Part shown: in pieces, positions 9,026 through 16,534 of the stretch
Layout of the letters: each line of letters starts with the position of its first letter
Position numbering within the stretch: position 1 is the stretch's first letter
Translations under genes and position numbers: made by a program
Source of the DNA: Undibacterium piscinae
GTDB lineage: Bacteria; Pseudomonadota; Gammaproteobacteria; Burkholderiales; Burkholderiaceae_D
Direction of reading: 5' to 3'
Assembly (NCBI GenBank): GCA_003970805.2
Contig: CP051152.1
Location: forward strand, 3,968,001 to 4,032,000
DNA length: 64,000 nt
Notes under the pieces: generated by a model
Database searches by the model: none
Told to the model about the DNA's origin: nothing
Seen by the model: the letters and a program-made list of their open reading frames with translations, nothing else

Positions 9026-9718
9026 TCAGGGTTTGGCAGCGTCGATAGGGGCAGGGATGACGATGCGTCGGTTTGGCAAGCCGGGCGGGGCTAGTTCCGG
9101 TGGCACCACGCGGTCTTTGGGCAGGGCGACAGGTTTGCCGGCGGTGTCGAATAGCTGGAAATCGGGCGCGAACATCAGGATCGCCTCTATGCGCTGACCA
9201 TCGTCGGTGGCCTGATGGTGGCGCACGTAACCTTTCGGCAGTGCAAAATCCTCGGGCACCGCCAGCCCTACCATTGGTGGTCTGGTACCCGGTGGCGAGA
9301 AGGCACCGAGTCCGGTATGGACACCGGCCTGATGCAGGCGCTGTATCACCTCGGGCATAGTCGGTTTCTCGCCGCGCGCAACATAGCTAGACAGGTCGCG
9401 CGTCGGGTCGGCGTCACGCTCGGGCTCACGTTCAGGATTATGGGCGGGCAGTTGAGGTGCGATGACTGACGTCGCTGCTGAGAGTACAGAGGAAGCCCCC
9501 ACCGTTACGCTGGCATCGGCAGGCGGTATCGTTGTGCCGCTGTCGGCGGAATCGGATTGCGACCAGGATGACATCAGCAGATAGAATAAAAAAGACAGTG
9601 CGCCAGTGGCGAGCAATAGCGCGATCAGCAAGTAAGCCGGAGCAGGCTTCCAGACGTGGCCAGCACCGGCCATTTTTTTCTCGGCCGGTGCTGGTGTAGG
9701 ACGGTGCGGCGTATTCAA
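9026..9718 (-). CDS. Single-pass membrane protein of unknown function
   Basis: Not recognised. 230 residues: a short proline-rich cytoplasmic N-terminus, one membrane helix (YLLIALLLATGALSFLFYLL, about residues 29-48), a low-complexity Ser/Asp/Pro linker and a periplasmic domain (about 105-230) rich in Pro and Val, with PEVIQRLHQAGVHTGLGAF and DDGQRIEAILMFAPDFQLFD. It lies 21 bp downstream of the SGNH hydrolase and upstream of the Lnt-like gene on the same strand, so the three probably form one transcript. Conserved synteny in relatives would be the best clue to its job. Confidence 0.7.
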   Translation of the reverse strand: MNTPHRPTPAPAEKKMAGAGHVWKPAPAYLLIALLLATGALSFLFYLLMSSWSQSDSADSGTTIPPADASVTVGASSVLSAATSVIAPQLPAHNPEREPERDADPTRDLSSYVARGEKPTMPEVIQRLHQAGVHTGLGAFSPPGTRPPMVGLAVPEDFALPKGYVRHHQATDDGQRIEAILMFAPDFQLFDTAGKPVALPKDRVVPPELAPPGLPNRRIVIPAPIDAAKP

Positions 9719-9739
9719 GAGGCGATTTGCTCTTGAGTG

Positions 9740-10828
9740 TTACGGTGTAGCAGGATTAAAGGTCGATACTGCCCAACCCATGCGCTCGTGCCCGTACTGG
9801 TTCCAGAGCGGATTCTTGCCACCGACGAACGAGGTGTAGCGTGGCGCGCCGCTACCGGTGCTACCGCCAAACAGGCCGGCGGTGACGGTGCTGCCGTTGT
9901 AGGTCGGGTGGGTATCGTCAGACTGAATGTAATCGTAGCTGCTGCCGGAGGATACAAAATGCGTGTTGGCATCGCGTATCGTCGAACGCAGCGTTGAGGT
10001 AATCCGGGTCACGTAGCTGGCTTCGCTCTCACCGAGCACATAACGCAGCGCTTCCGAATCGATCTTGCCGTCGCCGTTGCTATCGTAGTCGGCGCCCATG
10101 TATTGGGCGAAGTTATCGGCGCACTGGAAGCCTTTTTGCCGCGCGAAGTCACACATCAAAAAATTGATCTTTGCGATAGCGGGCAAGAACTTGTCTTGCA
10201 TCTTGACCGTCGCGCCAGTGCTCGCGTCCTTGCAGGAGCTTTGCGTATTATCGGCCGTATAGCCAGGGTAGTGCAGGTTAGAGACCACCTTGAGCTTAAC
10301 GCCGGAATAGGCGTTGGCGTTGATGTAGTCCATCGCCGCCGCCACATTGGCTCGGCAATTATTTTCTGCCGCAGTCAGCACGCTGTAATCACAGGTGCCG
10401 CTCTGGCCCTTGAAGGCGGTACGCGCCTGCAAGCCATCATTGCCGCACATCTCGAAGGTGACCACACGGGTGTTGCTGGCCTGCATGTATGAGCGCTCAG
10501 CGACTATCTTGTTCTTATACACATCCGAGGCTATCGCACCGGATTTGGTACGGCGCACGCTCTCGATATCGGAGTTCCACAGTGCCGACATGTATTCCGC
10601 ATCGACGGTAGGCGCGGCGTATTTGGCCGCATTGGTAGTGGAACCGTTGTAACCGGCGTAGATAGAATCGCCGTAGGCCACCACGCGGTATTTGCTGGTG
10701 GTGCCAGCGCGGTCTATGGTCCATGAAACGTTTTGGTTCAGGGTGCTGGCGGCCGCTTCTGATCCTAGGGCCAGTAAGGCAAGTGTGGGTAACAGCGTGC
10801 GCATGGCAGTGCGAAATCTCATCTTCAT
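9740..10828 (-). CDS. Secreted SGNH/GDSL-type hydrolase
   Basis: 362 residues with a Sec signal peptide (hydrophobic LLPTLALLALGSEAAAS, cleavage probably after AAA). Catalytic blocks of the SGNH superfamily are visible: block I VVAYGDSIYAG (nucleophile Ser), block III MCGNDG (Asn) and block V SDDTHPT (Asp/His dyad). DYDSNGDGKID at about residues 245-255 matches a dockerin/EF-hand calcium loop. Several Cys suggest disulfides in the periplasm or outside. Substrate is unknown; the family covers lipases, esterases and polysaccharide deacetylases. It is the first gene of a probable operon with the unknown membrane protein and the Lnt-like protein. Confidence 0.85.
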   Translation of the reverse strand: MKMRFRTAMRTLLPTLALLALGSEAAASTLNQNVSWTIDRAGTTSKYRVVAYGDSIYAGYNGSTTNAAKYAAPTVDAEYMSALWNSDIESVRRTKSGAIASDVYKNKIVAERSYMQASNTRVVTFEMCGNDGLQARTAFKGQSGTCDYSVLTAAENNCRANVAAAMDYINANAYSGVKLKVVSNLHYPGYTADNTQSSCKDASTGATVKMQDKFLPAIAKINFLMCDFARQKGFQCADNFAQYMGADYDSNGDGKIDSEALRYVLGESEASYVTRITSTLRSTIRDANTHFVSSGSSYDYIQSDDTHPTYNGSTVTAGLFGGSTGSGAPRYTSFVGGKNPLWNQYGHERMGWAVSTFNPATP

Positions 10829-10901
10829 CTTTGTCTCCTGTTATTTAAACTTAGGGATATTTATTTATTTTTTCTATCACGACATTGTTTGCGGATTGAT
10901 A

Positions 10902-10947
10902 GCAATAGCAACTGCAACAGCGACCGCAACCGCGACCGCAACCGCAA
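10902..10947. repeat. Hexanucleotide array (GCAACN/GCGACC)
   Basis: About 7.5 units of a 6-bp repeat (GCAATA, GCAACT, GCAACA, GCGACC, GCAACC...) lie about 75 bp upstream of the SGNH hydrolase start. Confidence 0.85.
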
Positions 10948-11004
10948 TCAGAAAATGCACTTCCCACTGGTAATGCTGTTCAGTTAAGCACCAATCCGTC
11001 TAGG

Positions 11005-11060
11005 CGTCATCCCTGCGTAGACAGGGATTTAGGCTTTTACGCGCCTTCGCGGGAATGACG
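11005..11060. repeat. Dispersed hairpin repeat (CGTCATCCCTGCG...CGCGGGAATGACG type)
   Basis: The outer arms CGTCATCCCTGCG and CGCGGGAATGACG are inverted with two mismatches, and an inner CCCTG/CAGGG hairpin lies inside. This resembles the widespread intergenic palindromes of many proteobacteria. Confidence 0.6.
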
Positions 11061-11371
11061 ATACCTAGGACAAGGTTTAACTGAACGACATGAGTTTTCC
11101 ACTGGTTTTTTGTGACGGGCATTTTTAATCTGATCGGCGGTCAGTATTGAAACTAAGCGACATGGCTGTCAATTTGCATCGCAGCAAAATTCTTGCCAAA
11201 AAAATCGTCAATTTATCTACAGCCCTTAGTCAGTATCACTCTAGCTAGATTTAGTGCTTAAACTCTAATTGTCAAAAATGATGCTTTTTTGAGAGAGACG
11301 CTGCCAGCGTAAAAAATGCGGCGGCGCAAATTCAATGGAGGGGTAATGCGCTTTAACACCAGATACTCTTT

Positions 11372-12046
11372 TCAGGGCAAGCGGCTCACTGGCTGGACAA
11401 ATCCCCTAGCCAGCAGGTTCAGGCTTAGCACGAATATCGTCAACGCTATCGGCGCCAGCATCAGCAAGGGCAAGTCTTGCATGAATAAGACCAGCGTAAT
11501 ACCTATCATCTGCACCGGGGCTGCCAGCACACCGAAAGCGGGGATGAAGCGTGGCACCAAATTGGAGCGGAACAGCGCCAGACACAACGCGAACATCGAG
11601 CCACCGCCGATCAGCTTGTCGAGGTAGTGTATCCATTGACGGTTGGCGCCAACCATACTACGAAAAACTTCAAACATCGCCGGATCGAGCCCCGGATGTT
11701 TGGCGAACTGCAGGCTGAGCGAACGCATCGCCAGAAAGCTGGCCTGCTCCATCGCGGTAGTGGCAAAAACAATCGCGCTAAGCAGTACATATGCCATTGC
11801 CAGTGAGGGCGAAGTTCTACGCAAAATGGGCCAGGCGAGAATCGCGGCCGCCATCATCAAGGTACTGGTCACGATGGCGAGCAGTGCGCTGGCACTGAAC
11901 AAGAATGGCATCTGCACGCCATTCTGTAACCAACCGGCACCGGCGAAGATGGGTCTGTTGAGTCCGAAGTTATTCCAAAGCCCTAACAGCACCGCCGCTA
12001 ACATGAGCGCACCGATTAGCCTTCCTGTTTGTTTTTCCGTATTCAT
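11372..12046 (-). CDS. DUF4386-like integral membrane protein
   Basis: 224 residues beginning MNTEKQTGRLIGALMLAAVL, with six or so hydrophobic helices. The N-terminal K/R-x-G-R-L-x-G pattern followed by a long helix and the MRSLSLQFAKHPGL region resemble DUF4386 proteins, whose function is unknown. Start ATG 12046 was chosen over the longer reading to 12148 because it has a strong GGAGGATCAC ribosome site and matches the family start. It stands alone, followed by the repeat-bearing spacer. Confidence 0.7.
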   Translation of the reverse strand: MNTEKQTGRLIGALMLAAVLLGLWNNFGLNRPIFAGAGWLQNGVQMPFLFSASALLAIVTSTLMMAAAILAWPILRRTSPSLAMAYVLLSAIVFATTAMEQASFLAMRSLSLQFAKHPGLDPAMFEVFRSMVGANRQWIHYLDKLIGGGSMFALCLALFRSNLVPRFIPAFGVLAAPVQMIGITLVLFMQDLPLLMLAPIALTIFVLSLNLLARGFVQPVSRLP

Positions 12047-12212
12047 AGTGATCCTCCGGTACAAATGAATAAAGCAAGGTGCCGCGCTTCCAGTCACAAC
12101 CGTCTGGTAGCTTGTGAGGGGAAGCTGCCGGCGTAAAGCAGTAAGCACTGCGACAGCCGGTTATGGCGCGATTGCCGAGGGCCGGCCGAGCGCAATCAGA
12201 TTCGTCCGCGGT

Positions 12213-12746
12213 TCAGTAACACGACCCCGCCACAACTCTAGCGAGTAGGACTCCATTTGTCGCAGCGCTGGCCGGTTTCGGCCCATGCTGGGCGACTATG
12301 AACACAGTTCCGAGGATCGCCCCTATGAGTGCCACTAGAAGTTGGGGATCTGCTCTTTCTTCTCCCCGAACGACGGCTATTGCGGTGACGATTACTGGCG
12401 GAAGGCAGAGGGCAATCAATGTAGGGACAGCTGCGCCCATTTGTTCTATGCCCAGAAACCACAATAGCACGTAGCCCGCCATGGCAACTCCCGCCATGAT
12501 GACGGTTCCGATCAACGGCTGCAGTCGGTCCCACGAGATTCTTCGTCCGAAAGCAGCCAATAGTACGACCGCGCCAACCACGAACCTCCAGAACGAGATA
12601 TTTTCAGGCGTGAAGCCGTGCCTCTCAACGAGCAGGCTAACAACCAAAGCACCAGTGCCCCAAAGTATGCCAGCACCGCAAGCGGCAACGAATGCCAAGC
12701 CAGTTGCTGGCGTCTGGGGTGTCGAGACGGACGCGGATGTGATCAT
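12213..12746 (-). pseudogene. EamA-family (DMT) transporter, C-terminal half missing; integron cassette 1
   Basis: About 177 residues beginning MITSASVSTPQTPATGLAFV with roughly five membrane helices: one EamA repeat and the start of the linker (QHGPKPASAATNGVLLARVV). DMT exporters normally have two EamA repeats (about 290 residues), so this ORF stops near half length, at a TGA with no continuing homology. The start codon lies 6 bp after a GTTAGGC core on the minus strand, the normal position for a cassette gene just after a recombination point. Its own downstream attC is not seen, so the cassette was probably cut by a deletion. Confidence 0.65.
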
Positions 12747-12752
12747 TTTGAT

Positions 12753-12875
12753 GCCTAACGTCGAGCTAAACGGGACTGCGCATGACGCACACAAACCGAA
12801 GAGCTAATAATTGATAGAGTGCTGAACGTAGAAGCGCCTATTTGGGCAGTTTCCGAGTTGAGCGTGATGTTAAAG
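12753..12875 (-). other. attC-like site 1 (between cassettes 2 and 1)
   Basis: Read on the minus strand, the site runs from GCTTTAAC (overlapping the stop codon of the 171-residue ORF) to GTTAGGC. The arms TAACATCACGCTCAACTCGG and TAACGTCGAGCTAAACGGG (reverse complement of the right end) are imperfect inverted repeats, as in attC sites. Length is about 123 bp, with the central part differing from site 2 as usual. The left core GCTTTAAC is exactly complementary to GTTAAAGC at the beginning of the same cassette (site 2, right end), as expected for a circularised cassette. Confidence 0.7.
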
Positions 12876-13385
12876 CACATAAACATTACTCTTCATCGCT
12901 TCCATTTTCAAAGCGCCAATCAAAGCATCGTTCTTCAAATATACGTGATGCGTAAAATCCCAACCCTCCATGTAAATAAGCTCTAAAGAAGGGATGATAA
13001 TTATAAAACGACGAACATTACTTGCGAGATAAGACAAGGGCTTTAATGTTCTATTTTTTGCCACCTCAGAATTAAACGCTCGGAAACTAACTTTTCTCTT
13101 TTTATTGCGGCCAATGAATTTTGCAAGGTACGACTCGTAATTGGACGTGAGACCGCATATAAATGAATGTAGTTTGTCATCATTTATTTTTTGCTTTTCG
13201 GCTGACATTTCCTTGAATTCTTCGAAAGCCTCTTTTTCTGATAACCAATGGTCGTAAACTGTTATGGCGACATGTCTATATCCTTCAACTTTTTCGTCGG
13301 TGATGACTTCTTTGATGGTTGGAAATGAACTCAATAACTCTGAATGCAATTTCTGCTCTAGATTTCGAAAACGACGATTCGCCAT
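12870..13385 (-). CDS. Unknown protein, integron-type cassette 2 gene
   Basis: 171 residues, not recognised, beginning MANRRFRNLEQKLHSELLSS. It is charged, Lys/Glu-rich and soluble, with one hydrophobic strand (RRFIIIIPSLELIYMEGWDF, about residues 126-145) and no signal peptide. It is clearly more AT-rich than the flanking housekeeping genes. The ORF fills a cassette: it starts about 15 bp after a GTTAAAGC core and its TAA lies inside the next attC core, the standard geometry. It lacks its own strong ribosome site. The AT content and attC frame suggest horizontal acquisition; function is unknown. Confidence 0.75.
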   Translation of the reverse strand: MANRRFRNLEQKLHSELLSSFPTIKEVITDEKVEGYRHVAITVYDHWLSEKEAFEEFKEMSAEKQKINDDKLHSFICGLTSNYESYLAKFIGRNKKRKVSFRAFNSEVAKNRTLKPLSYLASNVRRFIIIIPSLELIYMEGWDFTHHVYLKNDALIGALKMEAMKSNVYVL

Positions 13386-13400
13386 AGGATGAAATTTTGT

Positions 13401-13491
13401 GCTTTAACGCTGAATTGAGGTGCGCCGCAAAGCACAACTTATATGTAGAGAAAATATTTTCACGGCTTCACTCTCGAATGTAATGTTAAAG
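13401..13491 (-). other. attC-like site 2 (between cassettes 3 and 2)
   Basis: On the minus strand the site runs from CTTTAAC to GTTAAAGC, about 91 bp. The arms TTTAACATTACATTCGAGAG and TTTAACGCTGAATTGAGG (reverse complement of the right end) pair imperfectly with an extra base, which is typical of attC. The cores match those of site 1. Confidence 0.7.
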
Positions 13492-13984
13492 GGCGACACC
13501 CTCTGCGCAAGATATCTATTCCGCAAACGACAATAACTGATTGCATAATTGCGACAAGGGTACCGGTAACCCAATCTGGGAGGACGTAACTTAATGTTGT
13601 TCCGAAATACTGCCAGAAATAATATTTATTAGAGATGCCACCATCAAAAACTGCAAGGATAAAACCTGACGGAAACAAAACCGGCGCAAACGAGAATAAA
13701 TATAAAAATTCAATCCCACTAAGTGATCCGTGCCCATATGCACGATCAAATGCCGCCAATTGAATCAATATACCGACATCGATCAACATCCACAGTCCCA
13801 ATAGTTGAGCGATGTTTCTACCTTCTTGCCGAATGGCGCAAACAAACCAAGTCACCCAACAGAGTGCGAAGTAAATGCTTAAAAATAGAAATGGCCATTT
13901 TGCATTAATCATGCCAAAAGTGGCTGCAGCGAAACCACCTAGTGCCAATGTGTAGCCAAATTTTAGTATCCGTTTCATCGCCAT
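13460..13984 (-). CDS. Unknown integral membrane protein, cassette 3 gene
   Basis: 174 residues from ATG 13984 (a second ATG follows at 13978; the longer frame to 14179 has no membrane character upstream). Four to five hydrophobic helices are visible: LALGGFAAATFGMIN, WPFLFLSIYFALCWVTWF, LLGLWMLIDVGILI, FLYLFSFAPVLFPSGFIL and a C-terminal LVAIMQSVIVVCGI. Not assigned to a family. The reading frame ends inside attC-like site 2, as is common for cassette genes. Base composition is AT-richer than the flanking core genes. Confidence 0.65.
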   Translation of the reverse strand: MAMKRILKFGYTLALGGFAAATFGMINAKWPFLFLSIYFALCWVTWFVCAIRQEGRNIAQLLGLWMLIDVGILIQLAAFDRAYGHGSLSGIEFLYLFSFAPVLFPSGFILAVFDGGISNKYYFWQYFGTTLSYVLPDWVTGTLVAIMQSVIVVCGIDILRRGCRPLTLHSRVKP

Positions 13985-14052
13985 TTTTACACTTTTGTTC
14001 AAGCGGACTGCCCGGCTGTTTACGCAGCTTCGCTTAAGCATCGGGTTCGGCC
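13985..14052 (-). other. Degenerate attC-like site 3 upstream of cassette 3
   Basis: On the plus strand GTTCAAGCGGACTGCC (13997-14012) faces GCAGCTTCGCTTAAGC (14024-14039). The pair resembles the inner arms of classical attC sites (TTCAAGCCGAC...GCGGCTTAA). The cores are degraded: GTTCGGC at one end and TTTTACAC at the other. Confidence 0.45.
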
Positions 14053-14192
14053 GCATGCCCGTCACGGTAGGGAACGCTTCCATGGTTTCCCGGATAGCCA
14101 ATTGATGGCCTCTTGGCCTACTGCGCTTTCTATTCCAGTGAACCAATGGTTCGTGTCCGGCCCACATGGCATTCATCAACCGGCTTTACTGG

Positions 14193-14262
14193 CACTGCCA
14201 GCGCGCATATTCCATGCACCTTTCCAAGCATACTGGTGGGTAACCCGCATGGGATATGCGCC
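14193..14262. repeat. Family A hairpin repeat, copy 1
   Basis: GCGCATATTCCATGC and GCATGGGATATGCGC form a near-perfect inverted repeat around a ~35-bp variable centre. Similar copies are at 23641, 60585 and 61124. It lies between the cassette array and the rubredoxin reductase gene. Confidence 0.8.
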
Positions 14263-14297
14263 TTGGGCTAGGTGCTTGCGTGTATTGCTGAGGCGGT

Positions 14298-15509
14298 TCA
14301 GGCTGCCAGGTCGGCTGGTTTTGCTGCGCTCATTTCTGCCAGCAAGGCGGCGCGTAGTTTGGCGTCTTGCGGGGCGACGGCAAAGCCTGTCATGCGTTGC
14401 TCGGCATCGAAAAAACGGCAGATGGTGATGTTACCGCTTTGCTCATGCTGCCAATGGCCTAGCGCGGCCAATTGCGGGGGCGGAGCGATCAGGGCGATCG
14501 GGTAGCTTGGCGTCTTGACGATTACCGGCGCGGGTTTTAACTCTATCTGCGTGAGCTCGCCGTTCAGGCTGCGGGCGATGGCGCGCGCTGCCGTCATGAT
14601 GGGCGCGATGTAAGGCAATACAGGGCGGGTGCCGTCGGCAGGATTGCTGTATTGGGCGCAATCGCCGAGTGCATACACGTCGGGCGCGCTGCTCATGCCG
14701 GTGGTGTCGACCAGAATGCCGCGCTCGGTGGCTAGCCCTGAGGCTTGTGCCAGACGTAAGTCGGGGCGCAAACCTACTGCCGATAAGACCAGATCTGCTT
14801 CGATTATGCTGCCGGTACTCAGCGTCACTTGTAAGGCAGGGCTGCCGCTTGCTGGTGTCTCGTTTGTCGCTATGCTGGCAGCGGTGCTGCCGAGTTGCAT
14901 CTGTACCCCGCGCTGCTCTAAGGCGCATTGCAGGGCGATAGAAATCGGCTTGGGCGCGAGTGCCGCCATCGGCAGGGGATTGGGATCGACCAGCGTGACC
15001 AGATGCCCGGCACCAGCGAGATCATCGGCAAACTCGCAGCCTATCAGGCCGGCACCGAGTATGGTAACGCGAGCCTGGGCACCATGTGCGTTGATCTGTT
15101 GGCGTAACACCGTGTAATCGCTGAGCTTATTGACGGACAAGACCCGCTCTGCGGCATTGCCGGCAATCGGCAGGCGGATAGGCTGGGCGCCGACGGCGAT
15201 CACCAGTTTATCGTATTCAAATTCGCCGGCGCTGGTGCTGATGGTTTTTGCCACCGTCTGAATTTGCGTCACGGTAGTGTGTTGCAAGATGCTGGCATTG
15301 AGTTGCTCTGCCATTTGCGCCGCGCTCTGGCTCATCAGTTGCGCCGGCTCTTTGTTTTGCGCAAACGCGTTCGACAGCATGGGCTTGGAATAAAAACCAC
15401 CATCATCGCTAGTGATGATCAGCAGGGGGCGCACTTTGTCGAGTTTGCGTAATTCGCGCGCTACGGTGTAGGCGGCGATGCCGCTACCGATGATGGTGAT
15501 GGGCTTCAT
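14298..15509 (-). CDS. Rubredoxin-NAD(+) reductase-type FAD oxidoreductase
   Basis: 403 residues, usual for the family. The N-terminal FAD-binding ITIIGSGIAAYTVARELR is followed by the NAD-binding VTILGAGLIGCEFADDL (about residues 148-164) and the FAD-anchoring DVYALGDCAQ (about 282). It has the extra C-terminal domain of rubredoxin reductases (APVIVKTPSYPIALIAPPP). It transfers electrons from NAD(P)H to rubredoxin. Its ATG at 15509 follows the rubredoxin stop codon with no gap, so translation is coupled. With rubrerythrin upstream, the operon probably forms a peroxide-reducing electron chain. Confidence 0.9.
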   Translation of the reverse strand: MKPITIIGSGIAAYTVARELRKLDKVRPLLIITSDDGGFYSKPMLSNAFAQNKEPAQLMSQSAAQMAEQLNASILQHTTVTQIQTVAKTISTSAGEFEYDKLVIAVGAQPIRLPIAGNAAERVLSVNKLSDYTVLRQQINAHGAQARVTILGAGLIGCEFADDLAGAGHLVTLVDPNPLPMAALAPKPISIALQCALEQRGVQMQLGSTAASIATNETPASGSPALQVTLSTGSIIEADLVLSAVGLRPDLRLAQASGLATERGILVDTTGMSSAPDVYALGDCAQYSNPADGTRPVLPYIAPIMTAARAIARSLNGELTQIELKPAPVIVKTPSYPIALIAPPPQLAALGHWQHEQSGNITICRFFDAEQRMTGFAVAPQDAKLRAALLAEMSAAKPADLAA

Positions 15510-15674
15510 TTAGATTTCCACCATATCGAAGTCAGCCTTGGCGACGCCGCAATCCGGGCATTCCCAGTCTTCCGGAATATCTGCCCAAAGTGTGCCGGCA
15601 GCGATGCCTTCTTCCGGCAAGCCTTGTGATTCGTCATAGATGAAACCGCAAACGACGCATTGATATGTTTTCAT
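15510..15674 (-). CDS. Rubredoxin
   Basis: A 54-residue protein, [18 protein letters not shown] through [18 protein letters not shown]. Both knuckles are present (CVVCG and CPDCG) and give the Cys4 iron site; the spacing and aromatic residues (Tyr4, Trp30, Trp37) are canonical. The stop TAA (15510-15512) is followed immediately by the ATG of the reductase. It carries single electrons from the reductase, most likely to the rubrerythrin encoded upstream. Confidence 0.95.
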   Translation of the reverse strand: MKTYQCVVCGFIYDESQGLPEEGIAAGTLWADIPEDWECPDCGVAKADFDMVEI

Positions 15675-15737
15675 GATGTGCTCTTTAAGTAGTTGCGAAG
15701 TAGTTGTGTGAATTCTGTTTGTTTCTAGTAGTGCGAA

Positions 15738-16217
15738 TTAGGCTTGGTTGGCTGCCAACACGTCGCGATAATGATTGGCGTGGCGCTCTTCCACTTTGGC
15801 CAGGGCAGCGAAGCGTTTCGCGGCGATTTCCAGAGTGCGCTTGAAATTTTCTGCGTGCTCTTTCGATTCGGCGATTTGTTCGTCGTATTCGGCAACGGCG
15901 GCGTGATGGCCTTCTTCTATCGCCAGGTGACGGAACTTCGGATACATCTCGGTGTATTCATAGGTTTCTCCTTCAATCGCGATTTCCAGTGCGCGTTGTG
16001 GCGTCATCTGGGCTTTCGGGTAAAGTAGATCAAGATGTCCAAAGGCGTGCATGACTTCTTGGTCGGCAGTGGCTTCAAATGCCAGTGCGATGTCTTCGGC
16101 ACCGGCAGCGCGTGCCAATTTCGCGAAATAACGGTATTTGATATGTGCCATCGATTCGCCGGCAAAGGCTGCTTCGAGGTTTTGGATAGTGACGGATGGG
16201 TTGGCTGCGTTGCTCAT
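15738..16217 (-). CDS. Rubrerythrin-like ferritin-fold diiron protein
   Basis: 159 residues from ATG 16217, which has a CAGGAG ribosome site 7 bp upstream; the longer frame to 16304 is not supported. The four-helix ferritin-like domain has the iron-ligand pattern FAGESMAHIKY, ADQEVMHAFGH, EGETYEYTEMY and EEGHHAAVAEYDEQI. It ends without the C-terminal rubredoxin domain of classical rubrerythrins; the separate rubredoxin gene 60 bp downstream can supply this. The family reduces hydrogen peroxide in the cytoplasm. Operon order is rubrerythrin, rubredoxin, reductase. Confidence 0.9.
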   Translation of the reverse strand: MSNAANPSVTIQNLEAAFAGESMAHIKYRYFAKLARAAGAEDIALAFEATADQEVMHAFGHLDLLYPKAQMTPQRALEIAIEGETYEYTEMYPKFRHLAIEEGHHAAVAEYDEQIAESKEHAENFKRTLEIAAKRFAALAKVEERHANHYRDVLAANQA

Positions 16218-16344
16218 AGTGCTCTCCTGGTGTGGGTAGTTACATGAATGTGTTGCTGTTTTTGCGCTGACTGTGCGCTGCGAATTGGTACCCATGATAG
16301 GCATGTTTATGCCATTTGTAAAAACAATTGAATCAATGTAATTG

Positions 16345-16359
16345 ATAGTTAATGACTAT
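16345..16359. promoter_or_regulatory. Candidate OxyR-like half site upstream of rubrerythrin
   Basis: ATAGTTAATGACTAT matches the OxyR element ATAGnTnnnAnCTAT except for one position. It lies 128 bp upstream of the rubrerythrin start and about 175 bp from the divergent maeB start. A second, weaker element (AACAATTGAATCAAT) sits 7 bp away at the spacing expected for OxyR. Candidate only. Confidence 0.3.
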
Positions 16360-16534
16360 TTTAGTCTGCATTACAGAGGGAAAACGATTTCACCATACAC
16401 CTAAAAAACTGATTCGTTTATGCAAAAAAATCATGAGAGTCGTACAAATACGTATGAAGTTGAAAGCTTTGGTCTGCTAAAATCGCAGGCCAATAGTAAG
16501 TTTTTAGTAAGCTAACAAGAAGGAATCGACCAGC

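Larger units (their letters stand above)
10829..11371. other. 543-bp non-coding spacer with repeats
   Basis: Upstream leader of the SGNH hydrolase (minus) and downstream side of the DUF4386-like gene. It holds the GCAACC-type hexamer array (10902-10947) and a dispersed hairpin repeat (11005-11060). No convincing gene was seen. Confidence 0.6.

Noticed and set aside
12147..12212. Possible attC downstream of the truncated EamA cassette
   Set aside because: A weak GAACCGCGGACG...CGC pairing was seen but no core matching GCCTAAC, the complement of that cassette's start, could be found.
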